Source of the DNA: Dipteris shenzhenensis
Taxonomy: Eukaryota; Polypodiophyta; Polypodiopsida; Gleicheniales
Strand: one strand, 5' to 3'
DNA: 64,000 bases
NCBI GenBank assembly: GCA_047967505.1
Contig: CM106538.1
Shown: positions 11,228 through 20,409 of the stretch, one piece after another
Position numbering within the stretch: the stretch's first letter is position 1
How the letters are laid out: every line of letters starts with the position of its first letter
Notes under the pieces: model-generated
The model's database searches: none
Seen by the model: the letters and a program-made list of their open reading frames with translations, nothing else
What the model was told of the DNA's origin: nothing
Program-made: the position numbers and the translations under genes

Positions 11228-11552
11228 TGTTGAGAGTTGTGGTGCCATGAGCACTTGTAGAGCAAAGGTATGAGTAAAGGAAAAGCTACCACATGGCATG
11301 GAGGAGATAACCCACATGTGAGCAAGCAAATGGATGTAAGTACCCTCACCTATAAAAGGGAGGTTCATTTGAAGTAATATCAATCAAGCACTTTGCACTA
11401 TCTCAAGATTCTCTTTATGAGTCCAAGCTAATCTATCTTGGAACCTAATTGACTTGAGGTACATGTCATGAGCACTCTCTTAATCATGTTTCCACATAGG
11501 TTCCATCCACCTTAGAGTGCTCCATAGATCCTGAGGCATACATGTTTTGTCA
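11228..11552 (+). repeat. 3' LTR of nested non-autonomous element
   Basis: 325 bp, the same length as the 5' LTR at 9057-9381, with nine substitutions and no indels by eye. The TATA-like CTATAAAAGG is repeated near 11350. It ends TTTTGTCA followed by the GACTA duplication. Confidence 0.92.
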
Positions 11553-11557
11553 GACTA

Positions 11558-11925
11558 TCTATACCCCCCCCACATGGGCCTTTCCTACATGGAGGGAATA
11601 ATCCAATATAATATCCATCTCCACCTATTTTATATTACTTTTCCCATGGTCCTTGGGCCATGTCTCACTAAATGCACACATGGGACCACCTAGGTGGAGG
11701 GGTGGCACATGGAGGAACCATGCCACCTTAACATGTTATAATACTACTACCATGGATTATGTACAACACACCTTATGGGTCCTCTTACGTGGAAGGGTGG
11801 CACATGGTCATGCCCTGCCACCTCAACCCTGGGCCCTTTGTACACCATATTATATTATACTATTGCCACATACAAGCACACACATATATTTATGCCTTTT
11901 ACCTTGGTCAAATTTATCCATAATA
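11558..11925 (-). repeat. 5' LTR of Ty3/gypsy element, second part
   Basis: After the duplicated GACTA the LTR resumes exactly where it broke at 9056. It aligns with 1107-1476 of the 3' LTR and ends CCATAATA. GTAC follows, matching GTAC at 488-491 on the other side of the element. Confidence 0.85.
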
Positions 11926-11930
11926 GTACA

Positions 11931-13310
11931 CACATGCAGCAGTTCGTGATTGTGGCCTCTCTTGGATGCTTTTTTGTACCAAAAAGCTCCGACTACTATA
12001 TCCCACTTCTCATAGGTTGTTCCATAATTAGCCTCAAATTTTTCCTCAACCTTGTACTTAGGTTTTGTGTACTGCAATAGAAAGTATGCATCATCTTCTT
12101 CATTCTCCCCAGAATCTACGACAACTACAAAGTTATCCCCCTCTTCCAGACAATCAGTGAGTTCATCAAAACTCTCCCCAAACTATGGCGAGACATTTTT
12201 CTCTCCATTGTTTGTCACTTCATTTGAAGGTAGAGGAAAAACTTGAACTCGTTCCCATGTCTTCATAGTTGCAATGTTCTCACGATCGTCATGATCCCCT
12301 ATGATGCGTGTACTATAGTTCAACAAGAAAGTTTTCTCGATCTAATCAGTTGGTTGTTTGAAAAGCCCCATATGACTTGCAAACCACGAACTCCTTTAAT
12401 TTTCTCGCAATCATTCCGGTTTCTCCTTTTCACTTCATGGAACACTCTGCGTACTACAGTATTCTTAAGGCTTTGGTTAATGTATGTTGAATGTGTGCCT
12501 GTGGAGAGGTTGATTGTAATCCATGTTACAGCATCATGGGCATCATTGAGTTTTTCTTGAGGGCATTCTAATTGGCGTTTAAATAGAGCTTGCTTAATAA
12601 CATCACCGCATCCATCATGTTCACCCTTGCCATGGCTAGACCCAAAGAAATTCCACATCATGTCTAGACCGATCAGGGATTTGAACCTTGAGATGAAGTA
12701 GAATCCACATGCTGATTTAAATTGAGACGCCACACCATTTGACCACACCCAATATTGTTTTATATTTTCTACATGGGGATTTTCCTTTTTCATCCATTCC
12801 AATGCAGTAGAAAAGCATGCTGCACAAATAGGGTGTCATGTTCCCTATCATCTGAAATGTAGAAATAATACATGCATTGCACTGACCTGGACTCTTATGA
12901 GTTAGCAAGCAGACTGGCATCAAGCCTGGAGGAATCAAGCAAATGACTGTACGTTATATGCACAAGAATTATTATCTACTTGTTGTACCAGTGAGCACGT
13001 TGTATCTCACCTTGTTCTTGAAAATAATAATTTTTTGCAAAATCTATGATAGATACAATAGTGTCACGGGGAAAATTCTCAAGGCACGTACTGAGCTACT
13101 TATCCTGCTAGTTGGCCATGAAACTGTGAAGCACATATTTTGGGATGGATAGAACCGTGTGACCTATATACAAGCTCCCTTGGTTCGATGCTCTCCTCCA
13201 TTTTAGAGCATCGTTGTCTTCCCTCATTTCATTTGGATAGACATTAAATGTCTTCTTCTTTGGCTTTAAATTGCAACACTTGCATGTGCCACGAATGCAT
13301 TCAATCATGT
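11931..13310 (-). pseudogene. Transposase-like gene of unnamed family, broken by Ty3 insertion
   Basis: Several minus-strand segments fit one gene in order. 13308-13108 has CIRGTCKCCNLKPKKKTF with Cys pairs. 12802-12320 has WSNGVASQFKSACGFYF, then FFGSSHGKGEHDGCG. 12200-11931 has GDNFVVVVDSGENEEDDAY and WDIVVGAFWYKKASKRG. The pattern (an Asp/Asn-Gly-x-x-SQFK block, then an SHGKG..DG block) is one I associate with repeated, uncharacterised transposase-like plant and animal proteins with an RNase H-like core. In the first block Asn stands where I expect Asp. Frames change between segments. The gene's last part lies at 350-491 beyond the Ty3 element. Confidence 0.55.
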
Positions 13311-13585
13311 GCCACCCACGGTCTCCCTTTGGATAAAACCACTGGCTCCCACAAAGACCTTAGGCTACAAAACCTACCCTCCCTTGCAACACAGGATGAG
13401 GATCCAAGTGGCTACAGACTGTGCATTCATTGGGGAGGCATCCCCATGGAGCAATGCTCTGACACGACCATATCTCAAGTCATTCATAGCTTATCGAGGC
13501 AAGTCAAAGTCTATGTGTGTTTTGCAACAACAAACATGTAAGAAGTGCAAAATGGAGCAACTAACCTACGGTCACCGTTCGGCCT

Positions 13586-14150
13586 AGAGCCACATCCGGG
13601 ATCATCTGAGGCTCCGAACGGACCCCGCAACCCCAGAGTGGGCTGCCCTAGGAAATGCTCCATCTACCCTTAGTGCAGTCAGTCATGGGATGCCTTCCCG
13701 CACTTGCATGTAGCCTAGTTGGCGGTCTGCCAACTCTATTTAAAGCCGTCCAGCCATTAGGCCACACATGGCCCCCATCTGGTGTCCAAACCAGGAGCTA
13801 CCGGATAACCGAGCTACTCAAATGCCTTCTCCTCATATGGGGGGCTTACAAGTAGAGTTAGCTGGTTCCTACATAGTTACACGAGAGTGTCTCCATTCGT
13901 GGCCCAGAGCTATCTAGGATCATCTGAGGCTCCAAACGGGCCCCACAACCCGAGAGTGGGCTACCGCGGGAAATGCTCCATCTACCCTCAGTGCGGTCAG
14001 TCATGGGATGCCTTCCCGCACTTGCATGTAGCCTAGTTGGCGGTGTGCCAACTCTATCTAAAGCCATCCAGCCATCAAACCAGGACCTACCGGATAACCG
14101 AGCTACTCAAATGCCTTCTCCTCATATGGGGGGCTTACAAGTAGAGTTGA
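13586..14150. repeat. Two-copy tandem duplication of about 290 bp
   Basis: Copy 1 (about 13586-13860) and copy 2 (about 13895-14150) share long blocks, including GGATCATCTGAGGCTCC, GGATGCCTTCCCGCACTTG and CTACCGGATAACCGAGCTAC. Copy 2 lacks about 35 bases present in copy 1 around 13765-13795. No coding function is apparent. It is more GC-rich than its neighbours. Confidence 0.8.
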
Positions 14151-14159
14151 CTCTACCAA

Positions 14160-14610
14160 CTTATACGCCCATAGTATCTTCTCCTTTTGTTGGGATTCCT
14201 CTTTGTCCTGCTCTTTGTGCTCTATACATCTTCGAGCCTCTTTCATCTCCTGCCAAAAGAAACCTACATCATGAGCTTGACAAGTACCTTAAAGGAGCAG
14301 AAAAAACAATAGCCGGGGAAATTAATAATCACCGTCTGTGCTGACTCCTAGTAATACACCCACCACTGAAGCATGTCCTCCTTGCAACTATTTTCCTCCT
14401 CCTCCTCCGGGTCTATTTCTGTGAGGATGCCATACAACATCATTTTCAAATAGAACAAAAGCATTCCAAAGTCTTTTAGGTATGCCATAGATTCGTAGTA
14501 GGTGGATCAGTGTACAGAGTTTTGGGGCTAGATTTCATAATGGGCTCTTAGTTGTGTTTGCATTGGACTTAAATAGGGAGAAAGTTCATTGAGCCCCCGA
14601 CCTTCTCATT
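14160..14610. other. Intergenic stretch, nothing identified
   Basis: A plus-strand frame ending at 14344 (SPAKRNLHHELDKYLKGAEK) is the only piece with a protein-like look, and I do not recognise it. The rest has no open frame of note and no repeat. Confidence 0.4.
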
Positions 14611-14613
14611 TTT

Positions 14614-14775
14614 TAGTCTCATGTTAGTTGTCTAATTAAATCTTTCATCTCACATTAGTTGTCTAATTGAAATCTTTTGTGGTACAATAGTTCACTAATC
14701 AAAATCTTTTAGTCTCACATTAGAGATCTAATCGAAATCTTTTGTCTTACATTACGTGTCAAAATTAAAATCTTT
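14614..14775. repeat. 32-33 bp minisatellite, five copies
   Basis: Five adjacent units of 32 or 33 bp end at about 14645, 14678, 14710, 14743 and 14775. A typical unit contains CTCACATTAG, then TCTAATTGAAATCTTTT. Copies differ by several substitutions, so the array is old. Confidence 0.75.
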
Positions 14776-15039
14776 CATCTCATTATTATCATCATGTTGG
14801 CATGGATCAAAGGACACTATCTAGTCACTTAGCTCAGAAAACATTGCCCAAGTAAACTCTGGAGAAGATTAACAATTCAATAGATTACACACAGATTACA
14901 TAGATTACAATCTCAAAGACTCCTTCCCTTCATGTTGCTTCCTCTCTCCTTGATTTGAGCTTCCTCGTTGCATGCTCGGCCCTTTTTTCTCCTTTCTAGA
15001 AGGGGGCTATTTCCTCCCTTAGGCTCCTTTTCCTCGCAA

Positions 15040-16048
15040 TCAGGTTCTCTTGGCCTTCTTCAATTTGAGCTCCTTGTCTTTAAGATCTTTTGCCCAAATG
15101 GCAAATTGAGGTGCAGCATCTACTTTCTTGTCGTAGATAGCTGTAGCAAGCAGGCACATTTGATGTATCCATGACCTGGGCAATGGCAAATGGCATTCTC
15201 TACATAGCGATTTTGTATGCACCCACACTCCAAAGAAAAAAATGTGCATAAGGTGGTAGCATGCAAGCCATCGGATAGAGCAATCATCTATGATGGGGGT
15301 ATGTCAAACCATGCATTTCAAACCCTGCTGCATAGTAGGATAGGCATCCGATTAAACTATTGTAGGTGTCATACCACAGTCTTACTCTATACATGATGAA
15401 GTTACTTCTTGATTCCTTCCTCCCTCATCCTAAGGCTATAGATGTTCTTCATCTCCTCCACTTTTTGCTCACTATATGCAACAACTGCATTAGAATCCCT
15501 CAGCATCTTTTGAACTTTTGTAAATTCCTGAAAAACTTCTTCAGGGGCAGTTTCCAAGACTTCCACTCTAGTTTGGACATCTCGCAGAGCGAGGGACTGC
15601 TTTTCATAATTGTCGAAAGCCATGGCAAGCTTGTGCAAACATCTATCGTGATCTTCTTGGTATTGTAGGTTGCTCTTTGGACTTCCAACAGTATTTTGAA
15701 ACAAAAACCCTCACTATGGTGGCTGCTGCAAAGTTCTCCATCGTGATGGCTGGAACTTACTTCAGCATGGTGGCTGCTCTCTGCATCCTTTTTGGCTTAG
15801 GGAGCTGCCTTGTTGTCTTCTCCACACCAACTACTCTCTGCCCCATCCTTCCTGGCCTCGAAACTCTCTCGTAGTTCCTGCATCACCTTTTGGGTTTTTG
15901 CATTCTCCCTTTTCAGCTCCTCCACCATATGGTCTTTTTCAATATTCAATGAGTTTCGCATGTTGTAGAGCCATTTGTAAAGACCCTCCTTTTCAGCTCT
16001 CTGATCTTCAAGGTCCTTTCGCATCTTTTCTAGCTCCTTGTCTGCCAT
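15040..16048 (-). pseudogene. Coiled-coil protein gene remnant
   Basis: The minus strand begins MADKELEKMRKDLEDQRAEK and runs in heptad-rich Lys/Glu sequence to a TAA at 15797-15799. The same frame continues beyond with a short internal repeat (SSHHAE, SSHHDGE, SSHHSE). After a frameshift near 15690 it resumes with VLETAPEEVFQEFTKVQKML (15704-15402). A third piece at 15249-15040 has YDKKVDAAPQFAIWAKDLKD and a Lys-rich end. I recognise no family. It may be an accessory ORF of a retroelement or a host coiled-coil gene fragment. It is not intact. Confidence 0.45.
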
Positions 16049-16399
16049 GTCCCCATCATTTCTACATTGCTCCCCTACTCATCTTCTACTCACCCACTCA
16101 TCTTTAGCATGCCTAGTTGGCCCCCCCCTTCGATGCTCTGTGATTCCAATAATATCTGCCTTCACATATAAGGTCATTGCATTGCACTCGCATGGAATAG
16201 AAATGGTCGCACTAGTGGAGACTCTTCATTCCCGTAAGCGACTCCCCATACATCTGAATGTCATCACCTTGGATAACATGTTCACAGAAGGCCTCTTTGT
16301 GGCTATGCTATATGGGTTCCCCCTAGATGTCAATGAAGCCCTCAATATATTTAGAGTAGAGTACTCTCAACTAACTGGGGGGGTGATTAATTGAGTCCT

Positions 16400-16950
16400 G
16401 GCAATGTGCATGGTCTTCAGCCTCTCCATCGTATCCTCCTTTGGCTCCCACAAGCTAGACTGGCTAAAAACTGAGTTGTACAAATTCCTCATTGTATGTA
16501 ATGTTTTGGTCTCTAAGAGACTAAGGCAATTATGTGATCTCCTTTTGTTCAATTTGAGGTTCTAATCATGCACTATTGTTAGCTTTTATATTTGTATTTG
16601 AATGGTTATGGCCGCTACCTATAATCTTTTGTTTAAAGCTCTTAGCAATTGCTGAGTTTTTATAAATGTAAGATCCTCTGTTCAATTTTTGCTCGGTATA
16701 AGTTGATAATTTTTATATAACCTGTTATTGGACGTAAATGTACATTGTAATCTCTTTTGCTTAATTTTTACTCGATATACTGTACTTTTTTCATCATTTA
16801 TATTTATTGCAACAAGGAATAAATACCAAGAAAGAAGGACTACAATTTCCTTGTTTTATGACCAAAATAGTGCTAAAATAACTCCAACGACCCCACCATT
16901 GTGGTTGCATGGAGATACATATAGAAAATACAATTAAACTTTCAAAAAGT
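16400..16950. other. AT-rich intergenic stretch, nothing identified
   Basis: There is no sustained frame on either strand and no repeat structure I can see. A plus-strand frame ending at 16394 (LNVITLDNMFTEGLFVAMLY) precedes it. It reads protein-like but is unrecognised. Confidence 0.4.
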
Positions 16951-16951
16951 G

Positions 16952-17095
16952 CAATTGACGATATGGCTCCCCTTTACGTGCAAGGGCCATATCGACATGC
17001 CATTTCAATCTAGTGGCATCCTGGATATTGTATAATGCACGTAGATATTGCCCTTGGCCCTAAAGGGGACCCCTCAAGGGCCATATCATCAATTG
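16952..17095. repeat. Small foldback / imperfect inverted repeat
   Basis: CAATTGACGATATGGCTCCC on the left (from 16952) pairs with the reverse complement of the right end (17095 leftwards), which reads CAATTGATGATATGGCCC. CCCTTT also pairs inside. The loop is about 85 bases and itself contains a second GGGCCATATCG. It could be a MITE-like foldback or a hairpin transcript source; neither is shown. Confidence 0.55.
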
Positions 17096-17112
17096 AATTT
17101 TGCTTGGTTCAC

Positions 17113-17180
17113 GGACATGCCCTGCCACCTCAACCTTGGGTCCTTGCTACTTCATATTATATTCTGCTAATGCCACACAC
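17113..17180 (-). repeat. Scrap of the Ty3/gypsy LTR
   Basis: CATGCCCTGCCACCTCAACC and the following 50 bases match the Ty3 LTR at about 1362-1430 and 11810-11875, with several mismatches. It is a truncated relic of the same family. Confidence 0.65.
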
Positions 17181-17274
17181 ACATTTTCACTTCTACTTAT
17201 TGTAAAGATAGTGGGAGAGAAGGAAGGAGTCTCACTTGTGGTCAGCTAACTAAGGTGGCATACTAACTAAGCCG

Positions 17275-17639
17275 TTCTATCGTGTGGTCGGTGGCCTATT
17301 TCGGGACCGACCCCCAGTCGACCGTTTTGGGTGGACTGAGTCAGTCACCAAATTGGCTCTAACCGACTACTTGTGGTGGCTATATAAGAGCAAGCCCGTG
17401 AAACCCATTTCATCACTAGCTACAGTAACCCTGATTCCTTAGCATCCATCCTCCGTCTTCTTCTGTTTCCTGCTTGCCATCGAAGCTTCTTTCACAGGAG
17501 CGCATGGTTAGGAAGTAGTGCCATCTATTGTATCAATTTTACAGTAATCAAATCTTTGATTCTCCATACTATCTATTTTCTCTCTTACGTATGAGATCCT
17601 GTTATCTATTGAGCATAGACATTGTATTGTTTTCTTATG
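17275..17639 (+). repeat. 5' LTR of deleted copia element
   Basis: It aligns with 19826-20184 from GTTCTATC onward, sharing GGCTATATAAGAGCAAGCCC, a TATA-like promoter segment. The terminal TG is not visible, so the 5' border is approximate. Its end reads CTTATG where the other copy has CTTACA. Confidence 0.75.
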
Positions 17640-17652
17640 TGGTATTAGAGCC
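17640..17652 (+). other. Degenerate primer binding site
   Basis: TGGTATTAGAGCC differs at one base from the initiator tRNA-Met complement TGGTATCAGAGCC and directly follows the LTR. Confidence 0.75.
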
Positions 17653-17711
17653 TGGACTCTAGCAAGAAGATTTGGTAGTGTGTTTCTGTTTTTGCAAGCA
17701 GATTCTGAGAG

Positions 17712-18790
17712 ATGGCCCAGCCCACAAGACTGCGAATCCCACCATTCGATGAAAGTGGAATGTTGGATGGCCCAGTAACTATCCACTCTGGAAGTTCAAG
17801 ATCAAGACCATCCTAAGTGCATATGAGCTTTTGGATACTGCTACTGGGGTGGACCTAAAATCGGTCCCGAGACCAAAATCGACCAATGCAGCACAACAAA
17901 TAGTACCAACTGCGGATGAGATTCTCGCATGGACAAGAAGAAATGCAGATTCACTGTGTTCTATTGTCTGCAGTGTAAGTGATTCCATCATGGTGTTAAT
18001 TCAACATGTCACCACGGTGGAGGAGGCATGGACGGTCTTGAAAAATTAGTACGAGACCACCAATCAGATGTGGATTCAGAGTCTAGAGACTCAACTCGTG
18101 AACGAGAAACTGTCTCACTCTAAAGCGACAGAGAAGTTCATCATCAGGGTGAAGAATCTGCGCGATCAGATGACTGCGATTGGCATCACCATCACTAGCG
18201 AGAATCTAGCATGAAGGTGCATACGAATTCTCCCACCAAAGTACGACGGTCTTGTTACGGCACTGAATATGCAGAACAGAAATCCGCCCCTCAACTTTGA
18301 GGATTTCAATGCAATGCTTTTGGAGGAGATGCGTCAAAAGACGAGGACTGGAGAAGATTCGGCTTTCTACGCTGGATCAAAGAAAGATAAGGGTAAGGAC
18401 TTTGGTAACCCATCTTCTTCTGATGATAAAAAGAGAAAGAAGATCAAGTGCTTCTATTGCAACAAGGCAGGGCCCAAGCAGAATGAGTGTCAAAAGAAGA
18501 TTGCAAATGAGAAGAACGAAGTAAAGAAAGAGTCCAGCAACAACACGCAGGCAATACCAGTAGAGCTGTTCGTAGCAATTGACGAGATTTGCATGGAGGC
18601 AATTCATGTACCTGCGGATGAACCGTGGATTATTGACAGTGGTGCATCGTGCCAATGACCAGTCCAAAGGATTGGTATACCTCTCTACAGCCAGTAGGGA
18701 ATGACATCCTTGTAGCAGTCGGCAATGATGCAAAATGTCCAGCAAAAGAAAAAGGTACGATTGCTCTCAAGTTAGATGGAGCTGTAAAAT
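17712..18790 (+). pseudogene. Ty1/copia gag and protease, broken
   Basis: Starting MAQPTRLRIPPF at 17712, the gag region continues through frame changes with LSAYELLDTATGVDLKSV, LIQHVTTVEEAWTVLKN (stop at 18049) and FEDFNAMLLEEMRQK. The zinc knuckle is CFYCNKAGPKQNEC, where Pro replaces the required His. The protease motif WIIDSGAS lies near 18630, followed by a stop at 18658. After that, LSDVLYVLDIKRNL is the usual block following copia protease. At least four inactivating changes are visible. Confidence 0.82.
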
Positions 18791-18835
18791 AGTTGTCCGA
18801 TGTTCTTTATGTGCTAGATATCAAGAGGAACTTGT

Positions 18836-19400
18836 TGTTATTAAGACTTTCTGGGCTGAAGCATGTAACACTACAGTTTACATTCTCAATCTCGGGGGGG
18901 TCACTGAGATCATATGTAACCCTATCACGTGAGTTCAACAAAAGGATATTTTCTATTTCTAAAATTTATAGAAATAAATATACATAAGGGACTATTTAAA
19001 ATAGTTTTGGAAAAAATTTACAGATTTGTATAGAAAAGGGGTACATTTTATTAATGAAAAATTTACACAGATAAGGGATTTTAGAAATATGCCTTGAACG
19101 CACGTGGTATAGAGGGTTTATACATAGTGACCCCCCCGAGTTCTCAATCGTAGCTACACGAAGGCTGTGAATGAGATGACTCCACTGCAGGTCTTTTTCT
19201 ACTAAGAAACCTTCAGCTACACATTTCAAAGTTTTTGGATCTGACTATTTTGTGCATGTCCTGATGCTAACAAGACCAAATGGAAACTGAAGAGCCGGAA
19301 GTGTATTTTCCTGGGCTACAGTGAAGAGGCAAAGGGTTGTACCATCTCTATAAACCTGTTACCGAGAAGGTAATTGTAAGTCGCGATGTGGTCTCTTTTT
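18836..19400 (+). pseudogene. Ty1/copia integrase C-terminal remnant, split by a MITE
   Basis: FWAEACNTTVYILN reads up to 18890 and continues after the MITE as RSYTKAVNEMTPLQVFF from 19147. VFGSDYFVHVPDANKTKWKL and SRKCIFLGYSEEAKG then follow near 19240-19330. These are the standard copia integrase C-terminal blocks. The catalytic D-D-E part is absent: the protease-side block joins directly to FWAEA near 18836, a clear deletion junction. Confidence 0.8.
18891..19140. mobile_element. 250 bp MITE with 8 bp target duplication
   Basis: Terminal inverted repeats start CTCGGGGGGGTCACT on both ends (15 of 15 matching) and remain partly matched for about 47 bases, including CACGTG and GTTCAA. TTCTCAAT is duplicated on both sides (18883-18890 and 19141-19148). 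Removing the element and one duplicate restores the copia integrase frame. An 8 bp duplication fits hAT-type or P-type transposases. The interior is AT-rich and non-coding. Confidence 0.9.
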
Positions 19401-19825
19401 AAAGATTATGCAAACTCAGTATAAAATTGAGATTATATTCCAAATTAGAAATGATATGCTCCATAAACAAATGAAACTATAGGACATCAAATTCAATCAA
19501 TAAGTAAATGCAACAAGATGCAAAATTATCAAGTAATGCAACCAGCTAAATTTCTATTTACTTATTCGATAATAGAAAGAGAATATTAGACATTGAGTAT
19601 AGAATTATAATAATGCACATATGAGTCACAATAGAGATACATGATCTATGTATACTCTCCATCAAGAATCACAAATAAAACTATTAAGGATTGAAACTAA
19701 GATATTTTACACAATGGTCATTTTTACAGAGTAATAACTTTTTTTTCCAACTTCTTGAAAAAGTTATGATTTATTTGAGATATTCAATCATTAATCATGC
19801 ATTTATAAACTAATTTTGTGCACCA
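19400..19825. other. AT-rich filler inside deleted copia element
   Basis: Here reverse transcriptase and RNase H would be expected. Instead there is AT-rich sequence without frames or motifs, presumably a replacement or later insertion. Confidence 0.5.
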
Positions 19826-20184
19826 GTTCTATCATGTAGTCGGTGGCCTACCGACCCCTAGTCGATCGTTTTGAACGGACTGGGTCGGTCACCCAATTGG
19901 CTCTAACCGACTACTTGTGGTGGCTATATAAGAGCAAGCCCGTGAAGAGCATTTCATCACTGGCTACAGCAACCCTCATTCCTTAGCATCCAGCCTCCGT
20001 CTTCTACTGTTTCCTGCTCGCCACATGAAGCTTCTTTCACAGGAGCGCACGGTTGGGAGGCAGCACCATCTATTGTATTAGTTTTATAGTAATCAAATTT
20101 TTGATTCTCCATACTATCTATTTTCTCTCTTGCGTATGAGATCCTGTTATCTGTTGAGCATAGACATTGTATTGTTTTCTTACA
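19826..20184 (+). repeat. 3' LTR of deleted copia element
   Basis: It matches 17275-17639 with scattered substitutions and a short deletion in the GACCGACCC region, ending CTTACA. It keeps the GGCTATATAAGAGCAAGCCC promoter-like segment. Confidence 0.75.
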
Positions 20185-20409
20185 GTCCATACCAGGCAAG
20201 TCTCCTCCCTATTAGCTCTCCAATCCCAAATCCAGTTACTTGCCTTCCTACGGACTAGTGGTGGATCAAGTTTAGCTTCCATATAGGATGATCAAGTGGA
20301 AGATATTGAGGATGACCTTCATAAACCATCTTCCGCATATGTTTGGAGTGTCACACATTCAAAATAGGGCCACAAATAAGACAAGCATGGTACCCTTGTG
20401 TTTTAAGTC

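Larger units (their letters stand above)
9057..11552 (+). mobile_element. Non-autonomous LTR retrotransposon nested in the Ty3 LTR
   Basis: The element is 2496 bp with two 325 bp LTRs, each beginning TGTTGAGAG and ending TTTTGTCA. A primer binding site follows the first LTR and a polypurine tract precedes the second. A perfect 5 bp target duplication GACTA (9052-9056, 11553-11557) flanks it, and the unoccupied site survives in the other Ty3 LTR at 1102-1106. The LTRs differ at nine positions by my alignment, about 97 percent identity. The 1.85 kb interior has no gag or pol homology I can see, so it must depend on another element's proteins, probably a Ty1/copia relative given the primer and LTR type. 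Confidence 0.92.
492..11925 (-). mobile_element. Decayed Ty3/gypsy LTR retrotransposon with a nested insertion
   Basis: Two LTRs of about 1.0 kb flank an internal region which, on the minus strand, reads gag, protease, reverse transcriptase, RNase H, integrase, the Ty3/gypsy order. Removing the nested element at 9057-11552 leaves about 8.9 kb. GTAC sits just outside both ends (488-491 and 11926-11929) and is probably part of a target duplication; the exact border is uncertain by one base. The LTRs look roughly 95 percent identical and the coding region has many stops and frameshifts, so the insertion is old. It landed in a minus-strand transposase-like gene. Confidence 0.88.
17275..20184 (+). 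mobile_element. Deleted Ty1/copia retrotransposon
   Basis: Two related LTRs (17275-17639 and 19826-20184) enclose a gag and protease region and the end of integrase, all on the plus strand. Most of integrase, reverse transcriptase and RNase H are missing, so it is an internally deleted copy. A 250 bp MITE has inserted in what remains. Stops, frameshifts and about 90 percent LTR identity by eye show considerable age. Confidence 0.8.

Noticed and set aside
13700-13800. TAGCCTAGTTGG resembling a tRNA A box, with GGTGTCCAAACC downstream
   Set aside because: Spacing is far too long for a Pol III promoter, the B-box match is poor, and the second tandem copy lacks the B-like part.
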